Shown here: positions 11,897-24,163 of the stretch, piece by piece
Layout of the letters: the number at the start of each line of letters is the position of its first letter
Position numbering within the stretch: position 1 is the first letter of the stretch
NCBI RefSeq assembly: GCF_014905175.1
Contig: NC_057789.1
Location: forward strand, 14,808,876 to 14,872,875
Reading direction: 5' to 3'
Source of the DNA: Aphidius gifuensis
Taxonomy: Eukaryota; Arthropoda; Insecta; Hymenoptera; Braconidae
Length of the DNA stretch: 64,000 nucleotides
The notes under the pieces: model-generated
The model's database searches: none
Seen by the model: only the letters and a program-made list of their open reading frames with translations
Told to the model about the DNA's origin: nothing
Translations under genes and position numbers: made by a program

Positions 11897-12414
11897 TATA
11901 CGATACGCAACGAACGTCACCGATAGATGTCACGTGCTGTCCCGTGTCGTCTGGGTTATCGGAATCTTGCCAATATGTATAGCAATTACACAAAGCGAAT
12001 ACTCGGCGTCTGACTACTTTTATCCGGCCGTTGGACGGCTGTCACTTGAAATTCCTCGTAGGCTGATTAGTCACGTATATCGAAGCGTTTTTTCTGAGAT
12101 CAGGCAGTGATAAAAATCTATATTTTACTTAATGCATTATTTATACCGTTGAATGCCAAAACGTTTTCGGGTAATCAACTGAATTCAAAAAAAAAATTGT
12201 GTGGGCTAACCGAAATAAAATTTTTGAGTTTTTATGAGTGTGCAAAATGAAGGTCAGTCTTTATTTGACCCTTTCTGTGTGCCACAGTGATCGAGAATTT
12301 AACAAAAAGGCTCTCAATTACTCTTGATGCGAAGAAAAAAAAAAGACTATTTTTAAAATACTCATTAAGACTCTGCACTAAATCTTTGAAGTATTAAAAA
12401 TGGAGACTCTGAAA
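11897..12414. other. Low-copy, GC-richer patch then AT-rich
   Basis: 11897-12110 is GC-richer than its surroundings and is open for about 70 codons on the plus strand. I see no family resemblance, splice structure or codon signal strong enough to call it coding. Confidence 0.3.
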
Positions 12415-12930
12415 TATATCCTGAGTGGAAAAATTTTCAGAAAGGCCTGTTCGTCCTCCGAACCTAATCAGAAACGGATCAGGATTCCTTATTCAGGAGA
12501 CCTGACCCATTCTTGGCCCGAACCTGGTCAGGATACCTGAAGATTTCTTTGAGTGAGGTAACCTTATTTAATCCTGTTCAGAAAAGGAACTGAAAACCTG
12601 AATGTATTCTGAATGAGGTTCCCTGATCAGATTCTGACCAGAATACCATCAGGATGAATGAATAAAAAAATCTGCTTTTTTTATTCAGTTTTCCTGTCCA
12701 GGCATGCGACTTTTTTTTACTTAGTTTCCCTGTTTAAGAAAGTAACAGGGAACCTTAACGTATTCTGAATAGGGAATCCTGATGAGATTCTAACTAGAAT
12801 ACTATCAGGATAAATTTTTTAAATAAATTAACGTTATCAAATAAATTACCTTTATATTTACTCAGTTTTTCTGTTCAGGAAAGGAACAGGCAACCTTAAT
12901 GTATTCTGAATAGAAAGGCCTGTTCCAATT
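12415..12930. repeat. Degenerate repeats around CAGGATACCTGA-type words
   Basis: Three or four diverged blocks of about 130-150 bp share CTGAAT..GG..CCTGAT.AGATTCT and ACTATCAGGAT. The start (GAGTGGAAA) resembles the starts of similar regions at about 20700 and 30110, suggesting one element family. Confidence 0.65.
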
Positions 12931-12935
12931 CTGAC

Positions 12936-13195
12936 AATGTCCAAGGAAAAGCAGTAGTTACCGAGAAAATGTCGCTAAGGAATCAATGTTGCTTACCACA
13001 TAATTTTTCTGGCCACATTAATTCCTCAGCTACATCTTTTCCTTAGCTACTGCTTCTTTTATTGAATAAATAAAAATGTATAAGGTAAAGCAGTAGCTAA
13101 GGAAAAGATGAAGCTAAGGAATTAATGTGGCCAAAAAAATTATGTGGTAAGCAACATTAATTCCTCAGCGACATTTTTTCCTTAGCTATTAAATA
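12936..13195. repeat. Inverted units of the CTAAGGAAAAGCAGTAGC family
   Basis: The words GGAAAAGCAGTAGC, CTAAGGAATTAATGT and their complements alternate around a spacer at about 13060. The same family forms the large array at 25060-26945, and a relative lies at 47560-47960. Confidence 0.8.
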
Positions 13196-13199
13196 TTAA

Positions 13200-14250
13200 A
13201 TAAATAAAAATACTAAGATAATTTCTACGTTGTTTTGTGGTAAATTTTAAAAAACGCAAAATTTACCTCTATTATCCGTTGTCACGGAAGTTGCCTTTGA
13301 ATATGTTGAATGTTACATTTTTTTTTTTTAATATATCCTTTTTTCTCAGCTATTATTTATTGTTCTAACAGTACATAATAAAATTTGACATACTGACATA
13401 TAACCATCAAATAATTAAACCACAATAATTATTAGACAAGAATTTAGAGTTTAAAAAAAAAAAGAATTTTTTAGATATTTCTGTCGGTAAAGTCATTTGA
13501 CATTACCTAGTAACTTCGTTTTTTTCAAATTTTGTATTCTAGGTTATAATTTTTAATGACTTTTTGATATAAAAAATTTAAAACAACAAATTTAACAATG
13601 TTATCAAGAAAAGAAAATTTTCATATTTTCGGTTTCTCACAATGTTGATATTACGGTGATATCGACGACTCGACGTCGCATCGACCGTATACCCAACTTA
13701 TTGTCGAGATAGCATATCCTTACCGCGAATTTCCTTCTGGGTAAATATTATTAGTATTTATATTATTTATGATATTATTACTGATCTTGATATTATTAAT
13801 ATTATATTGATTTTTTTTTCACTTATTGATAATACTATTGAAATTAATATTATTATTATCATTAATAATATTATCGATATTATTTTTATTAATATTTATC
13901 ATTATCTGTTATGTGCCAAGTTGGTTTTTGTTTTGAAAATAATTTAATCGAACTGTTATAAAAATAAATATTAAATTATTTATGAACTCAAATAAACTAG
14001 ACACAAAACTGCTAATTTTATCTTTTTTCGTTATTCCCTACAGGGTAACAGGATTTAGGAAAAGAAAATGTGTTAAAAATTGAAAATTGTATCGTGTCTT
14101 GTTTATTTGAGTTCAAATAATTGATTCACGATTCATTCACAAATAATTCATTATTCATTTTTATTAAAGTTCGAATAAACTATTTTTAAAACAAAAATAA
14201 ACTTCTCATATAAATTCATTCAACTAAATTATTAACTAAAATCATTTAAT
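13200..14250. other. AT-rich, no gene seen
   Basis: Includes an ATT/AAT-rich microsatellite-like stretch at about 13745-13905. Nothing else was recognised. Confidence 0.4.
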
Positions 14251-15342
14251 ATGTCATTAATCGACGGCGAGGGAACCTCTAGAAGTTCACATGTTTACGA
14301 CACGGAAAAAAATTTTTAGCTGCAGCAACGAGCTGGATAGCTGTCTCTCCTATCCACGGCTAACTAACCTTTGGATAGTTAGCAGAGGATTGTTATTTTG
14401 GCAATCCACATTTGACAGGTTACTATTCTTGTGAAAACAGCGTGCCTACTCGTTACATTAGCTACACTTTGGATAGCTGTGGTAGCTATCCAAAGCCTGA
14501 CAAGCTGGTATCGCTGTAGTAGCTATTTAGGATTGCGTTTATGCATAACTATGAGTATATAGACATACGAAGTACAAACAATATATTAATGTACATTTAC
14601 TAATTTTTAAAATTATTATCTAATTAATTTTATACTAAATTTGATGCACCAAATAAACGCCAACTTGAATACAAAATCTTATGCTAAATTTTTAATAACT
14701 ATATGGATTATTTTAGTCATTGTTAATAATAATTTGGTGGATCTGTCAAAAAAGAGAGGTTATGAACACAACAGCTGTTGACGTTGAGATTATGTCGAAC
14801 CTGACGAGTTGGTTAGCCACGCTAGCTATCCAGTCGGCTGGAATAACTAACCGATTGTCTTTTTAATATATCGGGCTTGATTATTAAATCAACGATCCTT
14901 TTTTAACTATCCAAACGCCTCGTGACTGCAGCTAAAAATTTTTTTCCGTGGAGGAAATGAAATTTTCTACGTCACAGACTATGACGAGACAACTGGACAA
15001 TGAAAATTTATAATTACCAATAACAATTTTAGAAACAAATTTAATGAAATATTCTGCGGAACTTGAAAATCAAACTCATGTAGTAGAATACGCAAATGAG
15101 AGCGAGATTAGAGGAAACCTTAAAGTATTGAATAAATATTGTTTTCTGAACATTTAAATAAATTAAAAACTCGTGCTAGAACAATAGTTAGTCATTGAAC
15201 GATTAAAAAATGAAAAGGTAGAATTAGAAATGAAATTTGAAAAAGAAAGGAAGACTAGAAATTTACTTGAAATATCGGGTACTCATTTAGTTGAAGAAAT
15301 AGATGGATAACGTAGAGATTTTAGCGAATATCATGAACAGGT
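14251..15342 (+). pseudogene. Decayed coiled-coil protein gene fragment
   Basis: From an ATG at 14251 one frame reads about 16 codons to 14300. It resumes exactly in frame after the inserted element 14301-14950 if one GA is removed. It then continues for about 130 codons to 15342 with roughly half a dozen stops. The second half is Glu/Lys/Leu-rich and heptad-like (for example VELEMKFEKERKTRN), as in a long coiled coil. The relic ends at CAG/GTAC, which could be an old exon end. I cannot name the parent gene. Frame conservation across the insertion is the strongest evidence that this was coding sequence. Confidence 0.6.
14301..14950. mobile_element. 650-bp element inserted in the coiled-coil relic
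   Basis: Terminal repeats CACGGAAAAAAATTTTTAGC with inner CTGCAG. The dinucleotide GA flanks both ends, and removing one copy restores the host reading frame, so a 2-bp duplication is likely. The body iterates the word TAGCTATCC and its complement. The ends resemble the CACGGAGA class seen elsewhere in the window. Confidence 0.8.
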
Positions 15343-15489
15343 ACACTGTTAAAAATAAACATAAATTTTCAACATGTTTCGTGTACATTATGCATTAAAT
15401 TTCCTTTATTTTGATGTAAAATTACATTTTTTCATCCTGTAAATTTACATTAAAAAAAAATTTAGTGAAGTCCCCCAAGGTGCACCCTA

Positions 15490-16494
15490 AGTGTTCCGTA
15501 GGATTTTTTATTTTTTTTTTTTGTTGTTTGATTTGTTTTTTCATTTTGTTGTAAAATAAATGACTATTTTTTTTGTTTTGTTTTATTTTCTAATGCTGTT
15601 TATTTCTGTTGTTTAATAAAAAAAAAAAATAAACGACCGAAAAATTTCAAAAAAATAACGTAAAGTCTACAGAGGAAGCGTCATCGATTGAAACATTGCC
15701 GGAATCGATCTGTCAATATATGAAATTGGGCCCTATCGAAAAATAGAAGTATTAAATCTAATAAGGCCCAAAAATTAAAAAAAATATGATAATTGCTTTT
15801 GGGAAAAAAAAAAAACATAAATTTCATTTAACATCAACTAATTCGGTTCGGCGGTTCAAAAAATATCTTGCAAAAACAAATTCTGACACTACATTTTGTT
15901 TAACAAAAAAAAAAATAAACGACCGAAGAATTTCAAAAAAATATCGTAAAGTCTACAGATGAAGCGTCGTCGATTGAAACATTGCCGGAATCGATCCGTC
16001 AATATTTGGAATTAGGCCCTATCGAAAAATGCGGATATTAATTTTAATGAGGCCCAAAAATTCAAAATAAATATGATAATTGCTTTTGGGAAAAAAAAAA
16101 CATAAATTTCATTTAACATCAACTAATTCGGTTCGGCGGTTCAAAAAATATCTTGCAAAAACAAATTCTGACACTACTTTTTGTTTAATAAAAAAAAAAA
16201 TAAACGACCAAAAAATTTCAAAAAAATATCCGAGAGTCTACAGATGAAGCGTCGTCGATTGAATCATTGCCGAATCCGATCCGTCAATATTTGAAATTGG
16301 GCCCTGTCGAAAAATGGCACTATCACATCTGATAAGGCCCAAAAATTGAAAATAAATATGATGATTGCTTTTGGGAAAAAAAATGGAACCAAATGGGCTT
16401 CATAGAAGCCAATTCGATTCATAACTTTTATTTTTATCGCGAAATAACAAAAAGTCACACGAAAAGTGAAAACATAAGTGTCCTACGGAACACT
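15490..16494. mobile_element. 1.0 kb element with 285-bp internal tandem repeat
   Basis: Ends AGTGTTCCGTAGGA are inverted. Inside, AAACGACC(G/A) recurs at 15631, 15917 and 16202, a 285-286 bp period with about 2.6 copies containing GAAGCGTC(A/G)TCGATTGAA and GGGCCCT(A/G)TCGAAAAAT. Surrounding AT-rich sequence (15343-15489, 16495-16639) has mutually inverted TTTACA/TGTAAA motifs and may be an older host element. Confidence 0.75.
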
Positions 16495-17148
16495 AAAAAC
16501 AGAATTTTAATGTAACTTTACATCAAAAATCAACTACTGTAGTGTAAATTTGAACTTTAAAGTATTATGCGTATTACTACGACTTTACTGTACATTTAGA
16601 AAAAAAACATGAAATTTCATGCATATTTCAAGTACGTTACACGGAGAGAAAAAAATATTATGTTTTACTATGCTACTGTAGTACCGGTGGATGTTTTCGG
16701 ATTTTTGATAAGATATAATATTTTTTTTATATTTTTTATTATTTATTTTATATATTTTAATAAAGGCACATAGTAAATTAAATCATTTGTAATCAAACTA
16801 TGGAACAAGATTTTTTTTACTGAAGACATAGTCGAAAGTACTAACGAAATCTTTTTTTTTAATAAACTGTAGATACAAAGTGCTATGTGTAAATTAATGT
16901 TTATTATGTTAGCATAGTAGAATTGACAATTGACGCTCGTTAAAATAATCATTCGGTACCTAAATTCGAACAATGTTATTTATACTACTCATCAATTTTA
17001 AAAAATACGATTTCCGATTTAATTTTTATTGTGTGTTTTATATTAATTACGATATTTAAAGCGAATTTTACTATGTTCACATGGTAAAAAATGCAGAAAG
17101 ACGAAATATCAAACAAAAGAGTCAATTTTACGTTAATTCCAGTTTAGT

Positions 17149-17226
17149 CCCGTAGCTGAGCGGTCTAAAGCGTATCCGACACCACGTCAATACATACTTC
17201 GCCGGTTCGATCCCCGGTCAGAGTGT
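17149..17226 (+). repeat. tRNA-like segment followed by poly(A)
   Basis: GTAGCTGAGCGGTCTAAAGC resembles an A box with a pairing GCT/AGC D-stem. CCGGTTCGATCCCCGG forms a T-arm with a B box. An A-run follows at about 17228-17246, as in a tRNA-derived SINE. The acceptor stem does not close, so it is not a functional tRNA gene. Confidence 0.65.
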
Positions 17227-17831
17227 GAAAAAAAAAAAAAAAAAAACAAAACAAAAACTTTCTGCGTTAATAATACACGAGACTGAGCGCCCGCTTGCGC
17301 GGTCGCTTTTATTTAACCTGAATGTCGATGTCATATGTTTGGGAATACATAGTTACGTTTTTTCGTATGTTTTTTAATATAATAATTAGACATGGATTTA
17401 TATACTTTAAGTCCGTTATTGTATCAATGGCCTTTTTCATTTATCTGTATATATATATAAAAATAAATAAACAAAAAGAAATATAGTGGATATTCAGTGC
17501 AAATATTTTATATCAATTTCATTAATATTAATTCTTAATGAATGACACTTTTTTATCTTTCACTTAAATCATTAATATCTATAAAGTTCAATAGATAATT
17601 TTAATTATTGTAATATTGATTAACATGTGATGTTAAAGGAAAATCAGAAAATGACGTGTAGACTTTCTTTTAATCGTTTTTAAAAAAAAACTATTATGTG
17701 AATGCCAAGCTTTTTTTGTTCCAAATTGTATTATCAGTGCTGATGGTGTTATTCAATGCGATTATCAAATTAGTCAATGCAATTTGACCATTATTTTAGC
17801 TTGATTTTACTCAATGTATGTGTGTAAATAT

Positions 17832-18622
17832 GATCCCATCTAATTAGCCTAAGTTTGATGGAATTAGAATAATCTGTTATACTCATTCTATTGGAGTTTT
17901 TTTGGAGAATATTGGAGCGAAGTTAATTTTCTTTGGGACTTAATAGGTTAATTAATATTAATTAATTAAGATTTAGGGGTGCAGGCAGCCTGAACTTTTT
18001 TATTTTTCGACTTATTCAGGTTTTTTTTTTGCTATCGATAGATAATTCTTTGGAGAATCATAATATGCAAAAAAATCCCATTGGAAGTTCTTTAATTTAT
18101 TATTAAAAAATATTATAACTTTTAAATTGTTGTTATGTACTGATTAATCATTTTGATCCATTGCGCATCCCTACTCCAAATTTTCCCTCCATGCACTCTA
18201 ATCTCTATCATACACCTGGTTTTTAAAGGTTAAATTAGAAAAAAATAAATTTATGTTCAAGAACTTTTTTATCATAAATAAACATTTCGGAGTAACTTGG
18301 AGTAATCATAAAAATAATGCTGTCACTTTGTCAATGTATGGGATTTGTGGGTAGAGATGCGCAATGGACCAAAATGATTAATCAGCTCATAGCAATAATT
18401 TAAAAGTTATAATATTTTTTAATAATAAATTGAAGAACTCTCAATGGGATTTTTTTGCATATGATGATTCTCCAAAAAATTATTTATCGATTGCAAAAAA
18501 AAAACCTATATAAAATGAAAAATAAAAAAGTTCAGGCTGCCTGCACCCCTAAATCTTAATTGATTAATATTAATTAAACCATTATTCCAATTCCATCAAA
18601 CTTAGGCTAATTAGATGGGATC
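17832..18622. mobile_element. Mutator-like foldback, 791 bp, 9-bp duplication
   Basis: Long inverted arms (about 340 bp each) start GATCCCATCTAATTAGCC and end with the complement. The 9-bp duplication TGTAAATAT is perfect at 17823-17831 and 18623-18631. Long arms plus a 9-bp duplication point to the Mutator superfamily. Non-coding, and the arms differ by few substitutions. Confidence 0.9.
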
Positions 18623-18631
18623 TGTAAATAT

Positions 18632-20690
18632 TTATTACTATATCTCATTCATGTTTTTCGACAAATTATAACCTATCTTAATTTTTTATTAACTGATGGC
18701 AATGTGTTTGATTTAATAATATTTTCAATTAAGTTTTGACCATTTTAATGTTGTATATGCTGTTGTTGATGTATTAATATAGTTGGAACAACATGTTAAC
18801 ACCGAATACAACAACACAATAACAATGACACTTGACATTGATTTAATTGTTGCATCTGGTTAATGTTTTAATAATATGCTCCAATGGCACTTTTATTGAA
18901 AATATTTCATAAATAAATTATATATTTTTGACATTATTGCATATGTGACAATGAGGCAAGGTATTTGTCTATTATTTTGTTTACAGTTTACTCAATAGTA
19001 TTTATAACCATTGAATTGCATATTAAATTAACTTAGCCACTATTTTAAATATATCGATTTATTGAATGTATCGAACGTATAACATGTATGTGTATGTGAG
19101 CGAATGAAAATAAATGTGTCGACAGTGTCAGCCAATAGAATCACGAATAAAGGTGTGACACGTGAAGTTAGCTATTAGTACCTTGTTCTTTTTTATACGA
19201 GATCACTGGGCGCGCTTCGCGCGCCTGTTTTTCTTATAAAAATGAGAAGATAGTTTTTTAAAAAATATTATCACAATCATACTTTCTCTTGATGTCATTA
19301 TTCATTGAGATATTTTGTAAAAATAGTAATTCACATTTATGTTTCAATTATTTTCATTGTTATTTAGTAATAATTTAAAAAAAAAAACAACACTCTGTTC
19401 ACACGAATAAAAGGCAATTTTTAAAAAAGATAGAGTTTAAACAAATTCGTACAGCCACTGTTGAAGCAAAACTCATTTCTTTATGACATTTTTGTGGATG
19501 TTTAGTTCGAATATTTTTTATTTCACTATTCAGTTTTTCATGGCTGAGTATTTTTGATAACTTAATCATTCAGTTACAAAAAGAGCAAACTATAATTATG
19601 TTTTCTCATGACTTTTAAAAAACCCTTCTCATGATTTACCCATAATACTTTATTCATCAAAGTTTCGATCACTTTATTTTCGATTCTTTTATTTCTGTGA
19701 TGCAATTCCCAATTAATTAATTAAACATTCATTTCAAAATTACTCATGTTCATAATAAAATATTTCTAAATAGAATTTTCCCGAAATCATGATTCCTATA
19801 TTCAAAAAACACCTCATGAAAAAAACTACAGGAAAAAAAAAATGTAAATTTTATAAATTAATATGGTTAAGCTTGTGTTTTATTTTTTTAAATTGTAAAT
19901 TTCATATCAAAAAAATATAAAAACACGTCTCCGTTTTTTCATTTTATTAATAAATAATTTTTACTTGATTTTGTCCTTAGATTCTTCTTTTCCTCCGTAA
20001 AATATTAATTATACAATTTTGTTAGGATAAATTTTACTTTTCATTTTTGTCCGTGCAGTACTTCTTTCCTAAAAAATTTTAAAATCAATTTTGACTCTTT
20101 TTTATATTTGCTATAACTTGTACACGAAATACGACGTTTCCTGCTTCAAGTCATGTACATAAAACATATATTTCTGAATAGAATTTTTGTGAAACTATGA
20201 ATCTGAGACTTCAAACTCACCCTCAATAAAAATATCCGAACAATTTCATGAAATGATTATAACTCTTTATTTTATGCAATTTTATATTTACCACGACTTG
20301 TAGATAAAATAAATTCAAAAAGTGGCTAATATTTCGTTTTTCTTGAGCCATTTGTCAAATCATAAACTAAAGATCTGAAAAATCATGCGCCTATTCTAAA
20401 ATCTTCTTTTTCAATTATTTTTCATTTATGTTGATTATTAATTTTCAAAAAAATTTCGACATTATATTTTCACGAATAACATATAATTTATAAAACAATG
20501 AAATTTCCGGCAACCTTTGTCGAAAAAAAATCCATTTCTTTATAACATTTTTGTGCTTACTTCAAACATTTTCCATTTTACTATTCCGTTTTCAGGGGTA
20601 TGTATATTTTTGATTAATTAATCATTCATTCACACAGAGCGAATTATTATGTTCTTAAGTATTTTAAAAAAAAAAATTCTTCTTTATAAA
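18632..20690. other. AT-rich; one diverged direct repeat
   Basis: Segments at about 19455-19600 and 20515-20655 resemble each other (CATTTCTTTAT.ACATTTTTGTG...AATCATTCA), about 1.07 kb apart. A GC-rich hairpin GGCGCGCTTCGCGCGCC lies at about 19209-19225. No gene seen. Confidence 0.45.
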
Positions 20691-20696
20691 TATGAT

Positions 20697-21045
20697 CCCG
20701 AGTGGAAATCTGGTCAGGCTAGCCTGATTTGACTTCAAGACTTGATCAATGTTCCCTTAACACTGGAAGCCTGATCGAAATTTGATCAATATTTGATCAA
20801 GATGCTTGATTAAGGATAACTCGATCAAGATTGGATCAAGGAACCCTTCACTCATCCTTATTATGGCCAGCCTGATCGAAAATTGATCAAGGAAACCTTA
20901 ACTTATCCGTAATAAGGCCAGCCTGATCAAGAATTGATCGAGAAAACCTTAACTTATCCTTAATAAGGCCAGTCTGATCAAGAATTGATGAAGAAAACCT
21001 TAACTTCTCTTTATTAAGGCCAGCCTGATCAAAGAACTTCTTCAA
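20697..21045 (+). repeat. 51-bp tandem repeat of TGATCAAG-type words
   Basis: GGCCAG(C/T)CTGATC recurs at 20865, 20916, 20967 and 21018, an exact 51-bp period, preceded by more diverged copies. The unit also holds CCTTAACTTATCCTTAATAA. The region starts CCCGAGTGGAAAT, like the repeats at 12.4 and 30.1 kb. Confidence 0.85.
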
Positions 21046-21439
21046 AAAAATTGCCTAGCTTAGATACATCCCAGGTAGGAGTAAACGATTGTGCCAGGCC
21101 TGGCACAAGCTTGTGCACAAGGCTCACATGCTTGTGTCTAGCTTGTGCTACAAGCTTGTGCCAAGGTTGTTAAGTGATTGGAAATGTGCCTATGTTACAA
21201 GCTTGATGACAAGCCTTGTGCCAAGGCTCGTGTCCCAGCCTCGTGTCAAGACTCGTATTCCAGCCTTGTGCCGAGGCTTGTGCCTCGGGCTTGACTCAAG
21301 CTTCCAAAAACAATTTAAAAAAAAATATAAATAAATTATTATGGTTAATCTATTATTATTGTTAATTTAATAATTCCGACATTGTTATTTTTTAATTCAG
21401 ACAATTCTATTAAACGATAATAATTAAACGAAAAACTAG

Positions 21440-21511
21440 GGACGCGACGCAGGATCGATCCGGGGCCTCTCACGTGGAAGTCCAATGCACTATCATGTCG
21501 ACCATCGGGGT
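21440..21511 (-). repeat. tRNA-like segment in CCCAGG element
   Basis: On the minus strand CCCCGATGGTCGACATGATAG resembles a D-arm with A box and CCGGATCGATCCTG a T-arm with B box. It is homologous to 58317-58384 in the other family member, so it is a fixed part of this element family. Confidence 0.6.
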
Positions 21512-21812
21512 ATTGATGAAAGTGGTCGTCAAAATTTTTCATAAAAATAAATTCTATTGAAACTGAAAACACAGTCCTTGCGAATGCCTCACACAATAGT
21601 CAAAGGCTGATAATTTTTATTTGAAATTTATATTAAATTTACATATCTAATTACTATAATTTTTTTTTTTTTGAGTTAAATATAAGCATAAGTCAAGTCT
21701 CGTGTCGGGCTTGGTGAAACAATGGGCACCAGCTTGAAACAAGGCTGTATTACGAGGCTCGTGTGAGGGCGGGAAAAATCAAGGAGACAGTCTTGTGTCT
21801 AGCCTGGATTAA

Positions 21813-22530
21813 CAAGGCTTGTCTAGTGACTGGAAAAACAGGCTTGACACAACCTTGAAATTTTTAATCTTGTGTGAGGCTTGGGACTAACGATTAACAC
21901 AGGCTTGGTACAAGCCTGGACTAATAAGTCTTGTGCAATGACTGTAAATACAGGCTTGACACGAGCTTGGAATTTTTAACCTTGTGTGAAGCTTGAAATT
22001 AACGATTGACACATGCTTGTTACAAGCCTGGACTAACAAGTCTTGTGCAATGACTATAAATACAGGCTCGACACAATCTTGGAAATTTCAACCTTGTTTA
22101 AGGCTTGGAATTACCGATTGACACAGGCTTGGTACAAGCCTGGACTAGCAAGTCTTGTGCAATGACTGTAAATACAGGCTTGATACGAGCTTGGAATTTT
22201 TAACCTTGTGTAAGCCTTGGAATTAACGATTGTCACAGGCTTGGTACAAGCCTGGAATAACAAGTCTTGTGCAATGACTGTAAATACAAGCTTGACACGA
22301 GCTTGGAATTTTTAACCTTGTGTGAGGCTTGGAATTAACGATTGTCACAGGCTTGGTACAAGCCTGGAATAACAAGTCTTGTGCAATGACTGTAAATACA
22401 AGCTTGACACGAGCTTGGAATTTTTAACCTTGTGTGAGGCTTGGAAATAACAATCGACACAGGCTTGGTACAAGCCTAGATTAACAAGTCTTGTGCAATG
22501 ACTGGAAAAATTCTCTGTGCCAAGCTAGGT
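21813..22530 (+). repeat. 112-bp tandem array, about 7 units
   Basis: AAGTCTTGTGCAATGACT recurs at 21926, 22038, 22150, 22262, 22374 and 22486, exactly 112 bp apart each time, with a diverged first unit at 21813. The constant spacing and high similarity suggest recent expansion or conversion. Confidence 0.92.
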
Positions 22531-22613
22531 ACATTCTAGTCCACCAAGGCTAGGAAACACAAGCTTGTAACAAGCCTGGCACGGCCGTTCACCCTTGTGG
22601 GATCCTACCTGGG

Positions 22614-23278
22614 ATGTAAGACTAATAAATATTTTCCAATGAAATTTTAGTGAGTTCATGACTAATATCAAGACAACACCAACATATTATTACCTTTAAA
22701 GTTTCGAATCCTCATTTTATTTGTTTCAATTTCTTTTCATTACATAATTCACCACAACTTCTAAACAAAGTGTGACATTACTCATTTTAGTGAATTATTT
22801 ATAAGATGTGGAAGAAGAAATTATAAAAATAAACACCTATGCCATTAATCATATCAACATGACCAGTTCCATCAATAAATTATAACAGTCATATATTTAT
22901 CAATAGTTATACTGAAATAATCAGTTTTTTTACTTAAAAAGACATGTATATATGTATATATATATATATTCTATTTTTTTGTCAAAATAGAATGATTACA
23001 TTTTCAATTGTCAATGAAATTGTGAATAAAATGATTCCCTTTTTTTTTTTTTTTTGTTTCTAAATAGAATGTATGTGGATATTATATAGAGACATACTTT
23101 TATTGTCTTGTACATAAGCCTATTGATTTTTCCATCATCATATTAATAAAGTTATATATAAATCAGTTCATTTATTATCAATAAAAACAGTTATTATAAT
23201 TTAAAGACTATTTTTTGTTCAAGCGATCTGTCAAATCTTGATTTCAAAATATATAAACAAATAAATTTATTGATTACC
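22614..23278. other. AT-rich, no gene seen
   Basis: A (TA)n microsatellite lies at about 22950-22970. Nothing else was recognised. Confidence 0.4.
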
Positions 23279-23282
23279 TTAA

Positions 23283-23859
23283 GGTTGTTTGTAAAAGACA
23301 TCGTCGAATCAATATTTGTAGTTTGAGGGGCCCGTATATCGTAACGCTATATCTCATGCCCGGGTACTCGAAATTTTGTTGCGCTTCTGTCTCGAAACCG
23401 GCTTTTAAGTGTGTCCGTGCATATACAGACAGACACTAGCACTACTGCTAGCAAGCAAGTACAGTACACAGCTACATTATATGCTTGTGTGTGTCACGTC
23501 TGTGCGCATCACTTGCCGCGAGAAAGCAAATATTTTTTTTTTAAAACTTGAATAACTTTTAAAATCCGTGGCAAATATAACTTATTTTTTCAAATTATAT
23601 TCGTTTTTTTATCTACAATTTGATAAAAAAAAAAAAGTTTTCGAGTAGACAACGAATCTACTATATGCTGTTTAAGAAAAAAAAAATTGTTTCGCACTAT
23701 TCTCGTGTATAAAAGTTGTCAACTTTGACATTCATTATTTATAAAAAGCCGAGGCAAAAAAAATTGAAATAATTTGTCAAGATAGATAATTATTTCATTT
23801 AAAAAATAAGCCTAATTAAAAAAAAAATCGAGTAGAAACTCAAATATTTACAAACAACC
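23283..23859. mobile_element. TTAA-flanked element, 577 bp
   Basis: Ends GGTTGTTTGTAAA and its complement, both flanked by TTAA (23279-23282 and 23860-23863). TTAA targets are characteristic of piggyBac-type transposition. The body is non-coding with a GC-richer middle. Confidence 0.78.
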
Positions 23860-24163
23860 TTAACGACAGGAAAAAAAAAAAAAATGTGAGTGACTGAGAA
23901 AGAAAATTTGTTTATTTATTTCATTAACAACCGACAAAGACAGAATGACAAATGACATGAGAATGACAAAGAGAACCAAATAACCAATCAAATCTTAGGA
24001 AGATCGATGACAACTGTCCTTTTTATATAAGGATAAAGAAAATAGGAACAGAAAAAAAATGAGGAATTTTTAAAATATTTTTTTAATCAAATATATTTTT
24101 GACTATACAACATAGTACTTTTTATTTTAAACATGGCCATTTTTACGATTGAATATTATGATA

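Larger units (their letters stand above)
21070..22613. mobile_element. Word-iterated element with CCCAGGTAGGA ends
   Basis: Ends CCCAGGTAGGA and TCCTACCTGGG with AT on both outer sides. The body is made of CACAAGC/GCTTGTG words in both orientations, a tRNA-like segment, and a 112-bp tandem array. A second member lies at 57708-58685 and a broken one at about 31310-34850. Short ORFs in it are shadows of the repeats. Confidence 0.85.
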
